Of a DNA stretch of 64,000 nt, positions 35,859-44,338 are shown in pieces. Position 1 is the first letter of the stretch; each line of letters opens with the position of its first letter. The stretch comes from Myxococcales bacterium (GTDB taxonomy: Bacteria > Myxococcota_C > UBA6777). The stretch is from NCBI GenBank assembly GCA_020632975.1, contig JACKEL010000004.1, forward strand, positions 310,001-374,000, given 5' to 3'. Made by a program: the position numbers and the translations under genes. A model generated the notes under the pieces. The model did not search any database, had not been told where the DNA came from, and was given only the letters and a program-made list of their open reading frames with translations.

Positions 35859-36305
35859 TTATGCTGCGCTTGTCGCTGCTTGCGTGGGGTGTAGCTTTTG
35901 ACCCGCCGTTTTCACAGCCTCACAAAGCTCGCGCGCTGCGTCTTCTTGTCCTGTTTGGAGCTTGTCGTGGTAGCGCGAACGATCGAAGGAACGTACCCGC
36001 ACATCAAGCTCGCCTCCTGCTTTCGCACTGCAAGAAAGCACGGTCTCTAGGCCATAGTTGCGCACATTCACGTGGTGCCCATGCACGAAGATCACCCACA
36101 GCCTAGGTTCGCGTGGGTCTAAAGCGATCGCCATCGTCTCACAAATCGCCCACTGCTGCGGGTCTTCGCCCATCGACTCGATAAAACGCTTTCGCAATTC
36201 CCCTTCCTCTGGAAGCGGACTCGCTTTGGTCTGGCCCATCACGAAATGCAACAAGACGATCAACAAGATCCCACCTGCTGCCAAACCCAAAAAGATCGGA
36301 TTCAT
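35859..36305 (-). CDS. Small single-helix membrane protein, unknown function
   Basis: 148 residues from the ATG at 36305, which follows GAGGAGG. An N-terminal hydrophobic segment (PIFLGLAAGGILLIVLLHFV) makes one membrane helix or signal anchor. The remainder is soluble, with the core LWVIFVHGHHVNVRNYG and several charged patches. The HGHH segment looks metal-binding, but no family is recognised. Two palindromes (36401-36445) lie 96-140 bp upstream and may control it. It is followed on the same strand by the sterol-desaturase-like gene. Confidence 0.7.
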   Translation of the reverse strand: MNPIFLGLAAGGILLIVLLHFVMGQTKASPLPEEGELRKRFIESMGEDPQQWAICETMAIALDPREPRLWVIFVHGHHVNVRNYGLETVLSCSAKAGGELDVRVRSFDRSRYHDKLQTGQEDAARELCEAVKTAGQKLHPTQAATSAA

Positions 36306-36400
36306 CCTCTTCCTCCTCGCACATGCGTCTGATACCTTACCTATTTGTGCGTGATCTCTCGCTAAAAAAGCAAGCCACTCTTCGCCTTTTGACAAAAAGA

Positions 36401-36445
36401 TGACCATCTCGTCACTTCTTTTTATGAAAGATGACTATTCCGTCA
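36401..36445. promoter_or_regulatory. Two TGAC-N6-GTCA palindromes 31 bp apart
   Basis: TGACCATCTCGTCA (36401-36414) and TGACTATTCCGTCA (36432-36445) share AAAGATGAC and CGTCA. Their centres lie 31 bp apart, close to three helical turns, as expected for cooperative binding by a dimeric repressor. They sit upstream of the small membrane protein gene and downstream of the hemoglobin gene. Confidence 0.5.
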
Positions 36446-36545
36446 TTTTTTGCAAGAGGCCGAGATCTCTTTGTGTGGGGTGGATCTTGTGGTGCGTGTG
36501 GCGCTTTGAGGAGAAGACGTTGTGGTGTGGAAAAGGACGCAGAGA

Positions 36546-36956
36546 TCAATCGACGCAGGTGCGTCCTTGGGTGATGCTGTTGAACAGCTTGCGTTCTTCT
36601 TGTAGCCAATACTCGATGATATCAGGGGGGACATCGTGTTTGTGGAGGGTTTGCTCGACGATCCACAAGCGGCGGTTGAACTGTCCTGCATTGATGCGAT
36701 GAGGTCGATGGGTCGGTCCGATCGGACGACCTTGGTAGGTATGCGGGCCACCAAGCCGCTGGCTTGCGTGTTCAAACTCGCGTTGGAGAAGTTGCTCTTG
36801 GTCGATCTTCGTAAAAAAGAAGCCGATGATCATATCTTTGTAGAAGCGTTGGACAAAGTCTCGCACGACCTCTCGTAAAACAGGTTCGCCGCCCATACGT
36901 TCGTACATCGAAAGGGAGGCTGGGGTGGAGGTTTGTTTTGTGGTTTCGGGTTGCAT
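36546..36956 (-). CDS. Truncated hemoglobin
   Basis: 136 residues from the ATG at 36956 (GGAG 8 bp before). The 2-over-2 globin pattern is visible: YERMGGEPVLREVVRDFVQRFY, then DMIIGFFFTKID and FEHASQRLGGPHTYQGRPI. HRPHRINAGQFNRRLWIVEQ contains the proximal-His segment, and the protein ends VPPDIIEYWLQEERKLF. Truncated hemoglobins bind O2, NO or peroxide through heme. It resembles the group I/II bacterial globins more than flavohemoglobin, having no reductase domain. The gene is monocistronic by spacing. Confidence 0.86.
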   Translation of the reverse strand: MQPETTKQTSTPASLSMYERMGGEPVLREVVRDFVQRFYKDMIIGFFFTKIDQEQLLQREFEHASQRLGGPHTYQGRPIGPTHRPHRINAGQFNRRLWIVEQTLHKHDVPPDIIEYWLQEERKLFNSITQGRTCVD

Positions 36957-37359
36957 GATGGACTCCTCATCTGTCAGGGGAGGTGGATGGATCGCAAAGG
37001 TGGGGCGCAACAGCGAGTGTGTCGAGAGAAAAAGTGATAGAGGCTTGTTTTCTGAGGAGAAAAGATCCCTGTTGAGGAGTTGTGGTCTTTGTGACACCAA
37101 CAAGCATCTGTTTGTTGGGTGTCTCGTGCCTGAATGGGGCTTGAAAACAGGCGGGGGTGCATGTTGTGGGCGTTGATGGCTTGACAGGTCTCGTCGAATA
37201 TCGAAAAGGTGGTTTGTTCCTAGACACGGCGCTCTTGGTTCTTTGCGAGTCAGATCTTGCAGTGAGAGGGTGACGTGGTCGTTTTAAGGAGCTGGTATGG
37301 AGGAGATCTTTGCGATGTGCGATCTTCTCATCCCTTTAGATTGAAGCGAGGAGGCTGAG
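36957..37359. promoter_or_regulatory. Divergent intergenic region between the globin gene and upp
   Basis: 403 bp without a supported gene. It should carry the promoters of the globin gene (leftward) and upp (rightward). An imperfect inverted repeat, GAGGAGATC (37300-37308) with GATCTTCTC (37321-37329), lies 31 bp upstream of the upp ATG; one arm position is a G-T pair. TTGACA occurs at 37173-37178 but has no good -10 partner. Confidence 0.4.
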
Positions 37360-37992
37360 ATGTCTGGAGAAGTTCATGTGATCGATCACCCGCTCGTGCA
37401 GCATAAGCTCACGATCATGCGCAAAAAAGAAACCAGCACGGCGAGCTTTCGTCGCTTGTTGGGCGAGGTGAGTTTGCTTTTGGGATACGAAGTGACGCGG
37501 AATCTTCCCCTTGTGATGGAAGAGATCGAAACGCCACTCGCCCAGATGCAAGCTCCCTTGTTGGAGGGAAAGAAGGTTCTGATCGTTTCGATCTTGCGCG
37601 CAGGGACGGGGATCTTGGACGGTATCTTGCAGTTGATGCCTTCTGCAAGGGTCGGTCACTTGGGGCTTTATCGCGATCCCAAGACGCTGAAGCCCGTGGA
37701 GTACTATTGCAAACTCCCCGAAGATATCTCTGAGCGTTCTGTGTTGGTTGTGGACCCGATGCTGGCGACGGGACACTCGGCTGCTGCGGCGATTGAGCGA
37801 TTGAAAGAGCGCAAACCCAAAGACCTCAAGTTCCTGTGTCTGCTCGCTGCACCAGAGGGTATTAAATATTTTCATGATCACCATCCTGACGTTCCGATCT
37901 ATACTGCTGCGGTGGATGACTACCTGAACGAAAAAGGCTACATCGTGCCCGGTCTCGGTGACGCAGGTGACCGAATCTTTGGGACAAAGTAA
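37360..37992 (+). CDS. upp: Uracil phosphoribosyltransferase
   Basis: 210 residues from an ATG with GAGGAGG 6 bp upstream. Upp makes UMP from uracil and PRPP. The conserved start VHVIDHPLVQHKLTIMRKKE, the segment SILRAGTGILDGILQLMPSA, GLYRDPKTLKPVEYYCKLP, the PRPP loop VVDPMLATGHSA and the C-terminal uracil-binding segment YIVPGLGDAGDRIFGTK are all present, so it should be active. The length is typical. It is a salvage enzyme and usually stands alone or next to a permease; here no permease is adjacent. Confidence 0.96.
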   Translation: MSGEVHVIDHPLVQHKLTIMRKKETSTASFRRLLGEVSLLLGYEVTRNLPLVMEEIETPLAQMQAPLLEGKKVLIVSILRAGTGILDGILQLMPSARVGHLGLYRDPKTLKPVEYYCKLPEDISERSVLVVDPMLATGHSAAAAIERLKERKPKDLKFLCLLAAPEGIKYFHDHHPDVPIYTAAVDDYLNEKGYIVPGLGDAGDRIFGTK

Positions 37993-37994
37993 AT

Positions 37995-38012
37995 AGGATG
38001 GAGGGTCATCCT
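37995..38012 (+). terminator. Hairpin after upp (weak terminator candidate)
   Basis: AGGATG-GAGGGT-CATCCT has perfect 6-bp arms 3 bp after the upp stop. No T-run follows, so it may be a processing or attenuation hairpin rather than a true terminator. Confidence 0.35.
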
Positions 38013-38064
38013 TGAAACGGTCGGCCGTTGGATAGTTGAGCTTTCTCATGTGAAGAGGATGGGG

Positions 38065-40410
38065 ATGCAAAAAGTAATACAAAAACAAAGTGTTGGTGCG
38101 TATCTTTGGACTTGGCGTTTCTTGTTGTGGGGGGCGTTGGGCTTCGCGCTTTTGGGCTCTTGGGCTTGTGTGGGTCCTGTTGTTTGCGAACCTTGCAAAG
38201 AAGGCAGTACCCGTTGCGAGCCCCAAAGCCAAGGGGTGCTCCACTGCGAACAGATCCCTGAAAGAGCTTGTTTGGGATGGGTGTTGCGTGCTTGTGGGAA
38301 TGGTCAGCGTTGTACCGCCACGAACCAAGGCGCGCTTTGCTTGCTCCAAGCGGGCTGCCCGGGATCTTGCAGCATGGGTTCGACCAAGTGCCAAGGCGAA
38401 GAGGTGATGCTTTGCCAACAAGATGCCGCGGAAAACTGCCCAGATTGGAAGCCTTATCGTGTTTGTCCTGCGGGATCTTCCTGCAAAGATGGACTCTGCC
38501 AAGGCGTGGCGGGCTGTTCAGGGACCTGCCAAGACGGTGAGGTGCGCTGCGAAGGGGAAAAAGCACAAGTTTGTGCCAAACAACCCGGTCTCTCCTGCCC
38601 GATTTGGAATACCGTTCAACAGTGTAGTGGCAACCAAGTTTGCGAAAATGGCCAGTGCAAGGGCACGGGAGGATGTACACCAGCTTGTCAGAAAGATGAG
38701 AAGCGTTGCGTCCAAAATACCGTGCAGGCTTGTGAAGATCCTGCGGGCGATGGGTGTTTTCAGTGGGGAACGCCAACAGCTTGTGGGAGTGGAGAGATCT
38801 GTCAGCAAGGTAACTGTTCCAAGTCATGTCAGAATGTTTGCAACGTTGGTGAGACCCGCTGTTCGGGGGCTGGCTACCAGACTTGTGTAAAGGATGTTGA
38901 CTCAGGCTGCCCGATCTGGGGGGCCATGGTGGATTGTCCAAGTGGCCAGACCTGCAAAAATGGTCAATGTGAAGCCGCGACCTGCCAAGATGTCTGTCCA
39001 ACTGGGCAAACGCGTTGTGCGGGTGCCCAGATCGAACGTTGTGAAAAGGCCGCGACAGGCTGCACTGTGTGGAATAGTGCAAGCTGCCCTGTGGGTCAAA
39101 GTTGCCGTGATAACAAGTGTCAAGTCGGTTGCAGTGATGCTTGCACTGCTGGACAGGTCCGATGTTCGGGTACTACCGATCTTGAAACCTGTGCAAAAGA
39201 CGCAAACGGTTGTCTCGTCTGGAACAAGACACCATGCGCAGCAGGCCAGATCTGCGAAAACAACGCCTGCAAAGGTGCTTGCCAAGATGCTTGTACGCTC
39301 GGTCAAACACGCTGTGCGGGCGCAAATATCGAGCGTTGCGAGGCTGCCACAAGTGGTTGTACTGCGTGGAAGGCGGCGGCTTGTCCTAGCGGTCAAAGTT
39401 GCACCAGTGGTACTTGCCAAGCGACGTGCCCGAACCCTTGTCAGAGTGGGGCCTTGCGTTGTGCTGCCAATGATATCGAGATATGCAAAGCCAATGCTAC
39501 AGGCTGTTTGACATGGTCGAAGCAGTCTTCTTGCACCAATGGCGATGTCTGTAGTGGTGGTAGTTGCGTCAAGCCCACAGATCCCGCCCTCCGCACAGAT
39601 CAAGAAGTCTGTACGCGTTGGAAAGCGGATTATCCTCTTACAGGGACCGCGGGCTTCCAAAGTACAGGCGGTTGTGATCCTGGTTCGATCTCAGCGTCCT
39701 CGATCGATGATGCGGTTCGCCGTGTGAACCTGTATCGCTATCTTGTCGGATTACCCGGCGTTGTCGAAGATACGGCAAGACGGCAACAGATGCAGGAGTG
39801 CGCTGTGCTCCAAGCAAACAACGATGGGCCAGGTTCGGGCGTCAATGCACACAGTCCGCCTTCTTCGTGGAATTGCTATACCGCGGGAGGGGCCGCAGGA
39901 TCGGGCTCCAGCAATCTTTCTTGGGGCGTTGGGCATCCTGCGGATACTGTTCCACAGTACATCGCAGATCGCGGAACGCCTTCGTTGGGACACCGCCTCT
40001 GGATTATCTCGCCAGGGATGGGCAAGACCGCTTTTGGCCTCGCAACGGGCACAGGACGTTGGCGGGTCGCTTCGTGTATGTACTCTTTTGATCGATCAGG
40101 AACTGGCAAAGCGGATTACATCGCTTTTCCACCTCCTGGACCTGTCCCTATTCAAACTGTGACGGGCAGTTATGCGGTCGATACTTGGTCTTTCACAAGC
40201 TCCAAATACGCCACCACTTCAGGGATGACCATCACGTTGATCCGCAAAAGCGACAACGATACCCAAACCCTCACAGCTTCGCGCATCTCAGGTTACGGCC
40301 ATCCTAGCGGGGTTTCCTTCAAACCTCGCGCTCCCAAGGTAGGGGAAGCCTACACTGTGCAGATTGGTACTGTCTTTTCCTACGAAATCCGCTTCTTCGA
40401 TTGCAAATAA
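38065..40410 (+). CDS. Multi-repeat Cys-rich secreted protein with C-terminal CAP/SCP domain
   Basis: About 781 residues from the ATG at 38065 (AGAGG before it; GTG 38050 and ATG 38059 are also in frame). The signal region ends near SWAC, a poor lipobox, so it may be secreted or lipidated. About nine Cys-rich repeats of 40-45 residues follow, each with a C-x3-C...RC...C...C..W...C..GQ.C pattern. The C-terminal third contains a CAP (SCP/PR-1) domain: DDAVRRVNLYRYLVGLPGV, QECAVLQANN, NAHSPPSSWNC and LGHRLWIISP. CAP domains bind lipids or act in cell-cell contact. A repeat array fused to CAP is typical of myxobacterial-type surface proteins. Confidence 0.87.
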   Translation: MQKVIQKQSVGAYLWTWRFLLWGALGFALLGSWACVGPVVCEPCKEGSTRCEPQSQGVLHCEQIPERACLGWVLRACGNGQRCTATNQGALCLLQAGCPGSCSMGSTKCQGEEVMLCQQDAAENCPDWKPYRVCPAGSSCKDGLCQGVAGCSGTCQDGEVRCEGEKAQVCAKQPGLSCPIWNTVQQCSGNQVCENGQCKGTGGCTPACQKDEKRCVQNTVQACEDPAGDGCFQWGTPTACGSGEICQQGNCSKSCQNVCNVGETRCSGAGYQTCVKDVDSGCPIWGAMVDCPSGQTCKNGQCEAATCQDVCPTGQTRCAGAQIERCEKAATGCTVWNSASCPVGQSCRDNKCQVGCSDACTAGQVRCSGTTDLETCAKDANGCLVWNKTPCAAGQICENNACKGACQDACTLGQTRCAGANIERCEAATSGCTAWKAAACPSGQSCTSGTCQATCPNPCQSGALRCAANDIEICKANATGCLTWSKQSSCTNGDVCSGGSCVKPTDPALRTDQEVCTRWKADYPLTGTAGFQSTGGCDPGSISASSIDDAVRRVNLYRYLVGLPGVVEDTARRQQMQECAVLQANNDGPGSGVNAHSPPSSWNCYTAGGAAGSGSSNLSWGVGHPADTVPQYIADRGTPSLGHRLWIISPGMGKTAFGLATGTGRWRVASCMYSFDRSGTGKADYIAFPPPGPVPIQTVTGSYAVDTWSFTSSKYATTSGMTITLIRKSDNDTQTLTASRISGYGHPSGVSFKPRAPKVGEAYTVQIGTVFSYEIRFFDCK

Positions 40411-40420
40411 CGCGGTGATT

Positions 40421-40642
40421 GGGGCGGCCACATAGGGGCGGTCCTGTTATCGGGGCGACCACAGAGGGTCGCCCCTGGAATGATTGGATATCCGTTTATC
40501 GGGGCGACCGCGGAATGATTGGATATCCGTTTATCGGGGCGACCACGGAATGATTGGATATCCGTTTATCGGGGCGACCCTCCGTGGTCGCCCGATATTC
40601 CGTGGATATCAAACTATCTGGGGCGACCCTCCGTGGTCGCCC
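40421..40642. repeat. 35-bp direct repeats with flanking GGGCGACC palindromes
   Basis: Three contiguous copies of a 35-bp unit (starting 40477, 40512 and 40547) begin GGAATGATTGGATATCCGTT and continue into GGGGCGACC. Palindromes flank them: GGGGCGACC-acagag-GGTCGCCCC (40452-40475) and GGGCGACC-ctccgt-GGTCGCCC (about 40572-40593 and again 40621-40642). They look like a REP- or MITE-type element, not CRISPR, because no spacers separate the copies. Confidence 0.7.
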
Positions 40643-40691
40643 AGGCCAAACCCGCCCGAACCCATCCTGAATCCCCTGTTTCTGGGGAGGA

Positions 40692-41012
40692 ATGTCCAAG
40701 CTGAAAAGTTTTTCTAAAAAGAGAAGGCGAACCGTGCGACAATCCAAATCGCCTCTCGTCTTGCCTTCAGGCCGGGCCAGATGGCGAGATCATCGTTCTG
40801 AGCAAAGGGAGATCGAGGTGCTAAAAAAAGTCGCAGAAGGAAAAACTTATCGAGAGGTGTCCCAGGTGCTCTATCTCTCGCCCGAAACGCTGAAGCAGCA
40901 CATGAAGAATATTTTTCAAAAACTTCATGTGAGTAATCGGACGCAAGCTACCGTCAAAGCTCAAGTCCTTCGTTTGTTACCTTCCATCCCCCATGCAGGT
41001 GAAAGATCATGA
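40692..41012 (+). CDS. Orphan LuxR-type helix-turn-helix protein
   Basis: 106 residues. A basic N-terminus of about 30 residues precedes a LuxR/GerE HTH: EIEVLKKVAEGKTYREVSQV, LYLSPETLKQHMKNIFQKL and VSNRTQATVKAQ. There is no receiver or autoinducer domain, so it may be constitutive or controlled by a partner. The ATG at 40692 sits directly after GGGGAGGA. A GTG at 40734 with AGAAGG 6 bp before is an alternative start that would remove the basic tail. Its stop overlaps the next gene start as ATGA, so the regulator and the lipoprotein are translationally coupled. It is the likely controller of the 41009-45004 cluster. Confidence 0.82.
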   Translation: MSKLKSFSKKRRRTVRQSKSPLVLPSGRARWRDHRSEQREIEVLKKVAEGKTYREVSQVLYLSPETLKQHMKNIFQKLHVSNRTQATVKAQVLRLLPSIPHAGERS

Positions 41013-41458
41013 TGCCTATTCGTGTTTTGCGCCTCCTTGTTTTTTGTTTGTGTTTTTCTTCTTTGTCTGTTTTTTCTGGATGTCGATCACGGGTGTGTAC
41101 CTCGCACTTTGTTTGCCAAGGTTATGGTTGTCGTGATCTGATTTGTCTGACGGAGTGCCAAAGTAACGATGATTGCGATCAAGTCCCACGGGCGGGGGCC
41201 AATGGGGCCAAGATCGCAAGCGGTTATGTTTGTCAGTCGGGTTCTTGTGTTTGTGACAAAAGCCAGCCTGATGCATTCTGTCATCGTGAGTGCTTTAAGC
41301 CCGAAGACTGTAACAGTATCGTCGATCCAAAAACAGGTAAGGTCTTGGCCACCAAAGACGGTTTTGTCTGCCAAGATCCAAGCAAGGGCGATATCCCCAG
41401 TGATAACGTGCCTGGTCAGTGCCTTTGTCCAGAAGGCGCGCCTTGTAAACAGCAGTAA
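41009..41458 (+). CDS. Small Cys-rich lipoprotein
   Basis: 149 residues; the ATG overlaps the previous stop (ATGA). The signal peptide CLCFSSLSVFSGC ends in an FSGC lipobox. The mature part contains about 15 Cys in small disulfide modules, with CQSGSCVCDKSQPDAFC as the clearest. It is probably an outer-membrane or surface lipoprotein. The next gene starts 81 bp downstream. It is shorter than the tandem lipoproteins at 8584-12591 and has no KNTDGRT modules, so it is not an obvious copy of them. Confidence 0.82.
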   Translation: MMPIRVLRLLVFCLCFSSLSVFSGCRSRVCTSHFVCQGYGCRDLICLTECQSNDDCDQVPRAGANGAKIASGYVCQSGSCVCDKSQPDAFCHRECFKPEDCNSIVDPKTGKVLATKDGFVCQDPSKGDIPSDNVPGQCLCPEGAPCKQQ

Positions 41459-41539
41459 CCTGAAGAGTTTACCCGTATGTCCGTGCCCAGCGCAGTGGCC
41501 TTTGGGGACACCGCTGCTTTACCTTACGAAAGAAAAGAC

Positions 41540-44242
41540 ATGATGCGTTCTCTTTTTTTATTGCTCTTTTGTTGTTTTTTTGGACCCAATATAGCTTACG
41601 CCGAAGATACGAAAGACTCCGATAATCCGCCGAAAACACCTAGCCCTGCAAAGTCTGTAAGTGGCCCCCAGCCGCCTAGTAAACCGACCATACGCCAAGA
41701 TCAAGTAACATTGCTGTATCACACAGATCTTGGAGGGCGTTGGCGCTCCTTTTTTTGTCCGAAAAAAGAAGGAGAAGCCCCAGAAGAAACGCCTACAGAT
41801 ATGGCAAATCTTCTTTCTTTAGTAAAGTCTGTTCGTAAAGATCATAAAGATAAAAACCTCTTACCCCCGTTGTTGTTTGCAACGGGGAATATGTTTGCGC
41901 CCGATCGTTCCGCACGTTACATCCTGTATCGCGGTGCGCAAATAGGTGCTGACTTTCTTGCAAAACAACTCAAGCGTTTTGATTACGATGTGATGGGCCT
42001 TGGCTCCTTTGCTTTTTGGACGGAGATTCGGCCCCTTGAGATGATGCTTTCTGCCGCAAGAAAACAAGGACTGCATTTTTCTCTTGCAAACTTGGATAAG
42101 GTTCCAGCTTCCCATCCTCTCGCCTCTTTGAAGAATCAGCCCCAACAAGTCGCGCCATCCACTTTCCTTTTGCGACGTGGACCCTGGAAAATCGGGGTGT
42201 TTCACCTTGGACCCGAGACGATGCCTTCTTTGGCACAAGATCTCGAAACCCGCAAGATCACCATGGGAGCGCCAACAACGGTTGCCCAAGAGCGTGTGAA
42301 ATTGCTTCGAGAAAAACACAAAGTAGATCTCGTCGTTGTGCTCGCAGAGTTAGAGGTTGGAGAGTCGCTAGGGGCCAACGCGCGCAAGTTGGCTTCGGAA
42401 GTTCCAGGGATCGACTTGATCATCTCAAATGGCCTTGCTGCGGGGAAAGCCAGCAGTGTCTTCACGCACTACAGCGAAGAAGGGGCTGTGACGTGGATTG
42501 TTGGAGGGCGTCCTCATGGTGCGCAACTCGGTCAGATCCGTTGGACACTTGGTCGACAAGATGGAAAAGTGCAGATCCAGTCTGTGAACCATCGTTACTA
42601 CCAAGCAGATGAACAAAGTGTCGATGATTCTTTGCGAAAGAAGCTACTCAATTGGGAAAAGATCTACTGTCAAAACTGGGGCAAAGCTTTAGGAAAAGGT
42701 CGCATTCGTAACGAAGAAGGGATGAGCGAAGAGCAGTTTCGTCGTTACGTCTTGGAGTGGGTTCGACTCCAAGGGAAGGGCGAGATCGCATTTTTGCCCG
42801 CCTTGGTTTTTGGAAAAGGTGGTTATCCAATCAAACAATTCATCACGATGGACGACATGTTTCGCGCGATCCCTCGGGAAGAAGAGTTAGCGGTCATCAC
42901 ACTCACAGGGAAAAATCTGACCGCCTTGATCGAGACTTCGGACTCTCCAGGTTCCACCTCCAAGCCTTTTTCCTTCGTTGGGACGACTTCAAGTTCGACG
43001 GCCAACGGTCGCAAGATCGAAGAAAATATGGTGTATCAGTTGGTCACGACAAAGCGTGTAGCGATGGGAGAACACCCAAAGCTCGCAAAGACCGCGATCC
43101 GCAGCGTAAAGTTTCTGACGCGTGTGGGTGGCTTGCCTTTGACTCTGCGGCAAGCTTTGGTCGAGCACTTCCGTTTCCAACAGTTCAAGAACTATCGTCG
43201 TGATACCAAGTCGCCCAAGCTTGCGGGCGAAGACACCATCCCGCATCATGGGGAGCTACAAAAACTCGAAGAAAAGCCAACATGGACTTTCAACTCGTCG
43301 TTTCAGGCGGGGATTACGGGCCTTACCATCGAGCCTATTAACCTAAATGTGGTTTATACACAACATGAAGAGTTTAACGGCGGATTCTACGAGAAGATCA
43401 GCGCACAAGGTCAGTTCCAAGGATCTTTGCGGATGGAGACTTCGCAGCATCTTTGGTTGACTGAACTCAGCATCAACTACGCTGTGGATACCAGTATCCA
43501 GTGGAGCAAAGGGCCGCCTGCTGGCCCGATCGATCCTCGGATCTACCAAGAAAGTAATGACAACCTGACGTTGAAAACCCAGTATCACTGGCACTTTTTG
43601 AAAAGTGTTTTCAAAGACACAAAGTGGGAGGTGGCGTCGCCCTTCTTCGAGGGCTTGGTCGAAACAGAGATGACCACCACACAACGTCCTGATCTTGGCT
43701 CTGCAAAGTTTTTCGATGCGACGGGCAGTACAGAGATCTTCCACCACTTTGAGACACGCGCCAAGGTGGGGTTGAGCTTTCAATACGACTCCAAGATCAC
43801 GATGCGTCTAGGCGGAGTGTGGCGAAAAGAGTGGGCGCTTGGTCTCACTTTGAAAGATCCCATCAATATCCCCGTGCGTGCCAACTTGGACAGTTCTTTC
43901 GGATTTTCCGCAGACTACGAAGTCGAGGGATGGACTTTTGCCAAAGCAGGGACCGTACCCTTCACCCTCAAATCAAAAGCCGAGTACAACTTGACCTTCG
44001 TGATTGGAAAAGACAAAGAGGGCCTGAATATCCACGACTTCCGTTGGAACAATGAACTGCGGATCGGGATCACCAATGGGTTCTTTTTTGCGCTCGGTTT
44101 CCGTTTCTTGTTGTTCCGCGGGATCTTCCGACCGTTGAACAACAATCCTGACAAGAAGTTTATCCACGGTCCGCTCGCTTTCCGCATCGATCCCACGATG
44201 TCTTTCGGGTTCCAGTGGGGAGCACGTCACCAAGTTCGCTAA
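41540..44242 (+). CDS. 5'-nucleotidase-like protein with lost metal ligands, fused to a barrel-like C-terminal domain
   Basis: About 900 residues from the ATG at 41540. After a signal peptide (LFLLLFCCFFGPNIAYAE) comes a UshA/SoxB-like phosphoesterase fold. The segment YHTDLGGRWRSF stands in for D-x-H-G, and YDVMGLGSFAFW replaces the GNHEFD motif, so the metal ligands Asn, His and Asp are lost. The C-terminal 5'-nucleotidase domain is recognisable (FITMDDMFRAIPREEELAVI, LTGKNLTALIE). From about residue 600 the sequence is strand-rich with repeated aromatic residues, ending in SFGFQWGARHQVR, and resembles an outer-membrane barrel. I infer a catalytically dead exported protein. The fusion is unusual. 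Confidence 0.78.
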   Translation: MMRSLFLLLFCCFFGPNIAYAEDTKDSDNPPKTPSPAKSVSGPQPPSKPTIRQDQVTLLYHTDLGGRWRSFFCPKKEGEAPEETPTDMANLLSLVKSVRKDHKDKNLLPPLLFATGNMFAPDRSARYILYRGAQIGADFLAKQLKRFDYDVMGLGSFAFWTEIRPLEMMLSAARKQGLHFSLANLDKVPASHPLASLKNQPQQVAPSTFLLRRGPWKIGVFHLGPETMPSLAQDLETRKITMGAPTTVAQERVKLLREKHKVDLVVVLAELEVGESLGANARKLASEVPGIDLIISNGLAAGKASSVFTHYSEEGAVTWIVGGRPHGAQLGQIRWTLGRQDGKVQIQSVNHRYYQADEQSVDDSLRKKLLNWEKIYCQNWGKALGKGRIRNEEGMSEEQFRRYVLEWVRLQGKGEIAFLPALVFGKGGYPIKQFITMDDMFRAIPREEELAVITLTGKNLTALIETSDSPGSTSKPFSFVGTTSSSTANGRKIEENMVYQLVTTKRVAMGEHPKLAKTAIRSVKFLTRVGGLPLTLRQALVEHFRFQQFKNYRRDTKSPKLAGEDTIPHHGELQKLEEKPTWTFNSSFQAGITGLTIEPINLNVVYTQHEEFNGGFYEKISAQGQFQGSLRMETSQHLWLTELSINYAVDTSIQWSKGPPAGPIDPRIYQESNDNLTLKTQYHWHFLKSVFKDTKWEVASPFFEGLVETEMTTTQRPDLGSAKFFDATGSTEIFHHFETRAKVGLSFQYDSKITMRLGGVWRKEWALGLTLKDPINIPVRANLDSSFGFSADYEVEGWTFAKAGTVPFTLKSKAEYNLTFVIGKDKEGLNIHDFRWNNELRIGITNGFFFALGFRFLLFRGIFRPLNNNPDKKFIHGPLAFRIDPTMSFGFQWGARHQVR

Positions 44243-44338
44243 GACTTTTTCGTGAAAGGCCGTTTCTTTTTGGAAGACACCTTGCTACAAAGATGGGGTG
44301 TTTTTTGAGAGAGACTGCTTTGACGATGGGGTTTGGCG

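Noticed and set aside
38006..39660. Long minus-strand frames across the CAP-domain gene (358 and 252 codons)
   Set aside because: Repetitive Cys codons on the plus strand create open antisense frames. The predicted products are low complexity.
40477..40580. 35-bp direct repeats considered as a CRISPR array
   Set aside because: The units are contiguous with no spacers, only three copies exist, and no cas gene is present.
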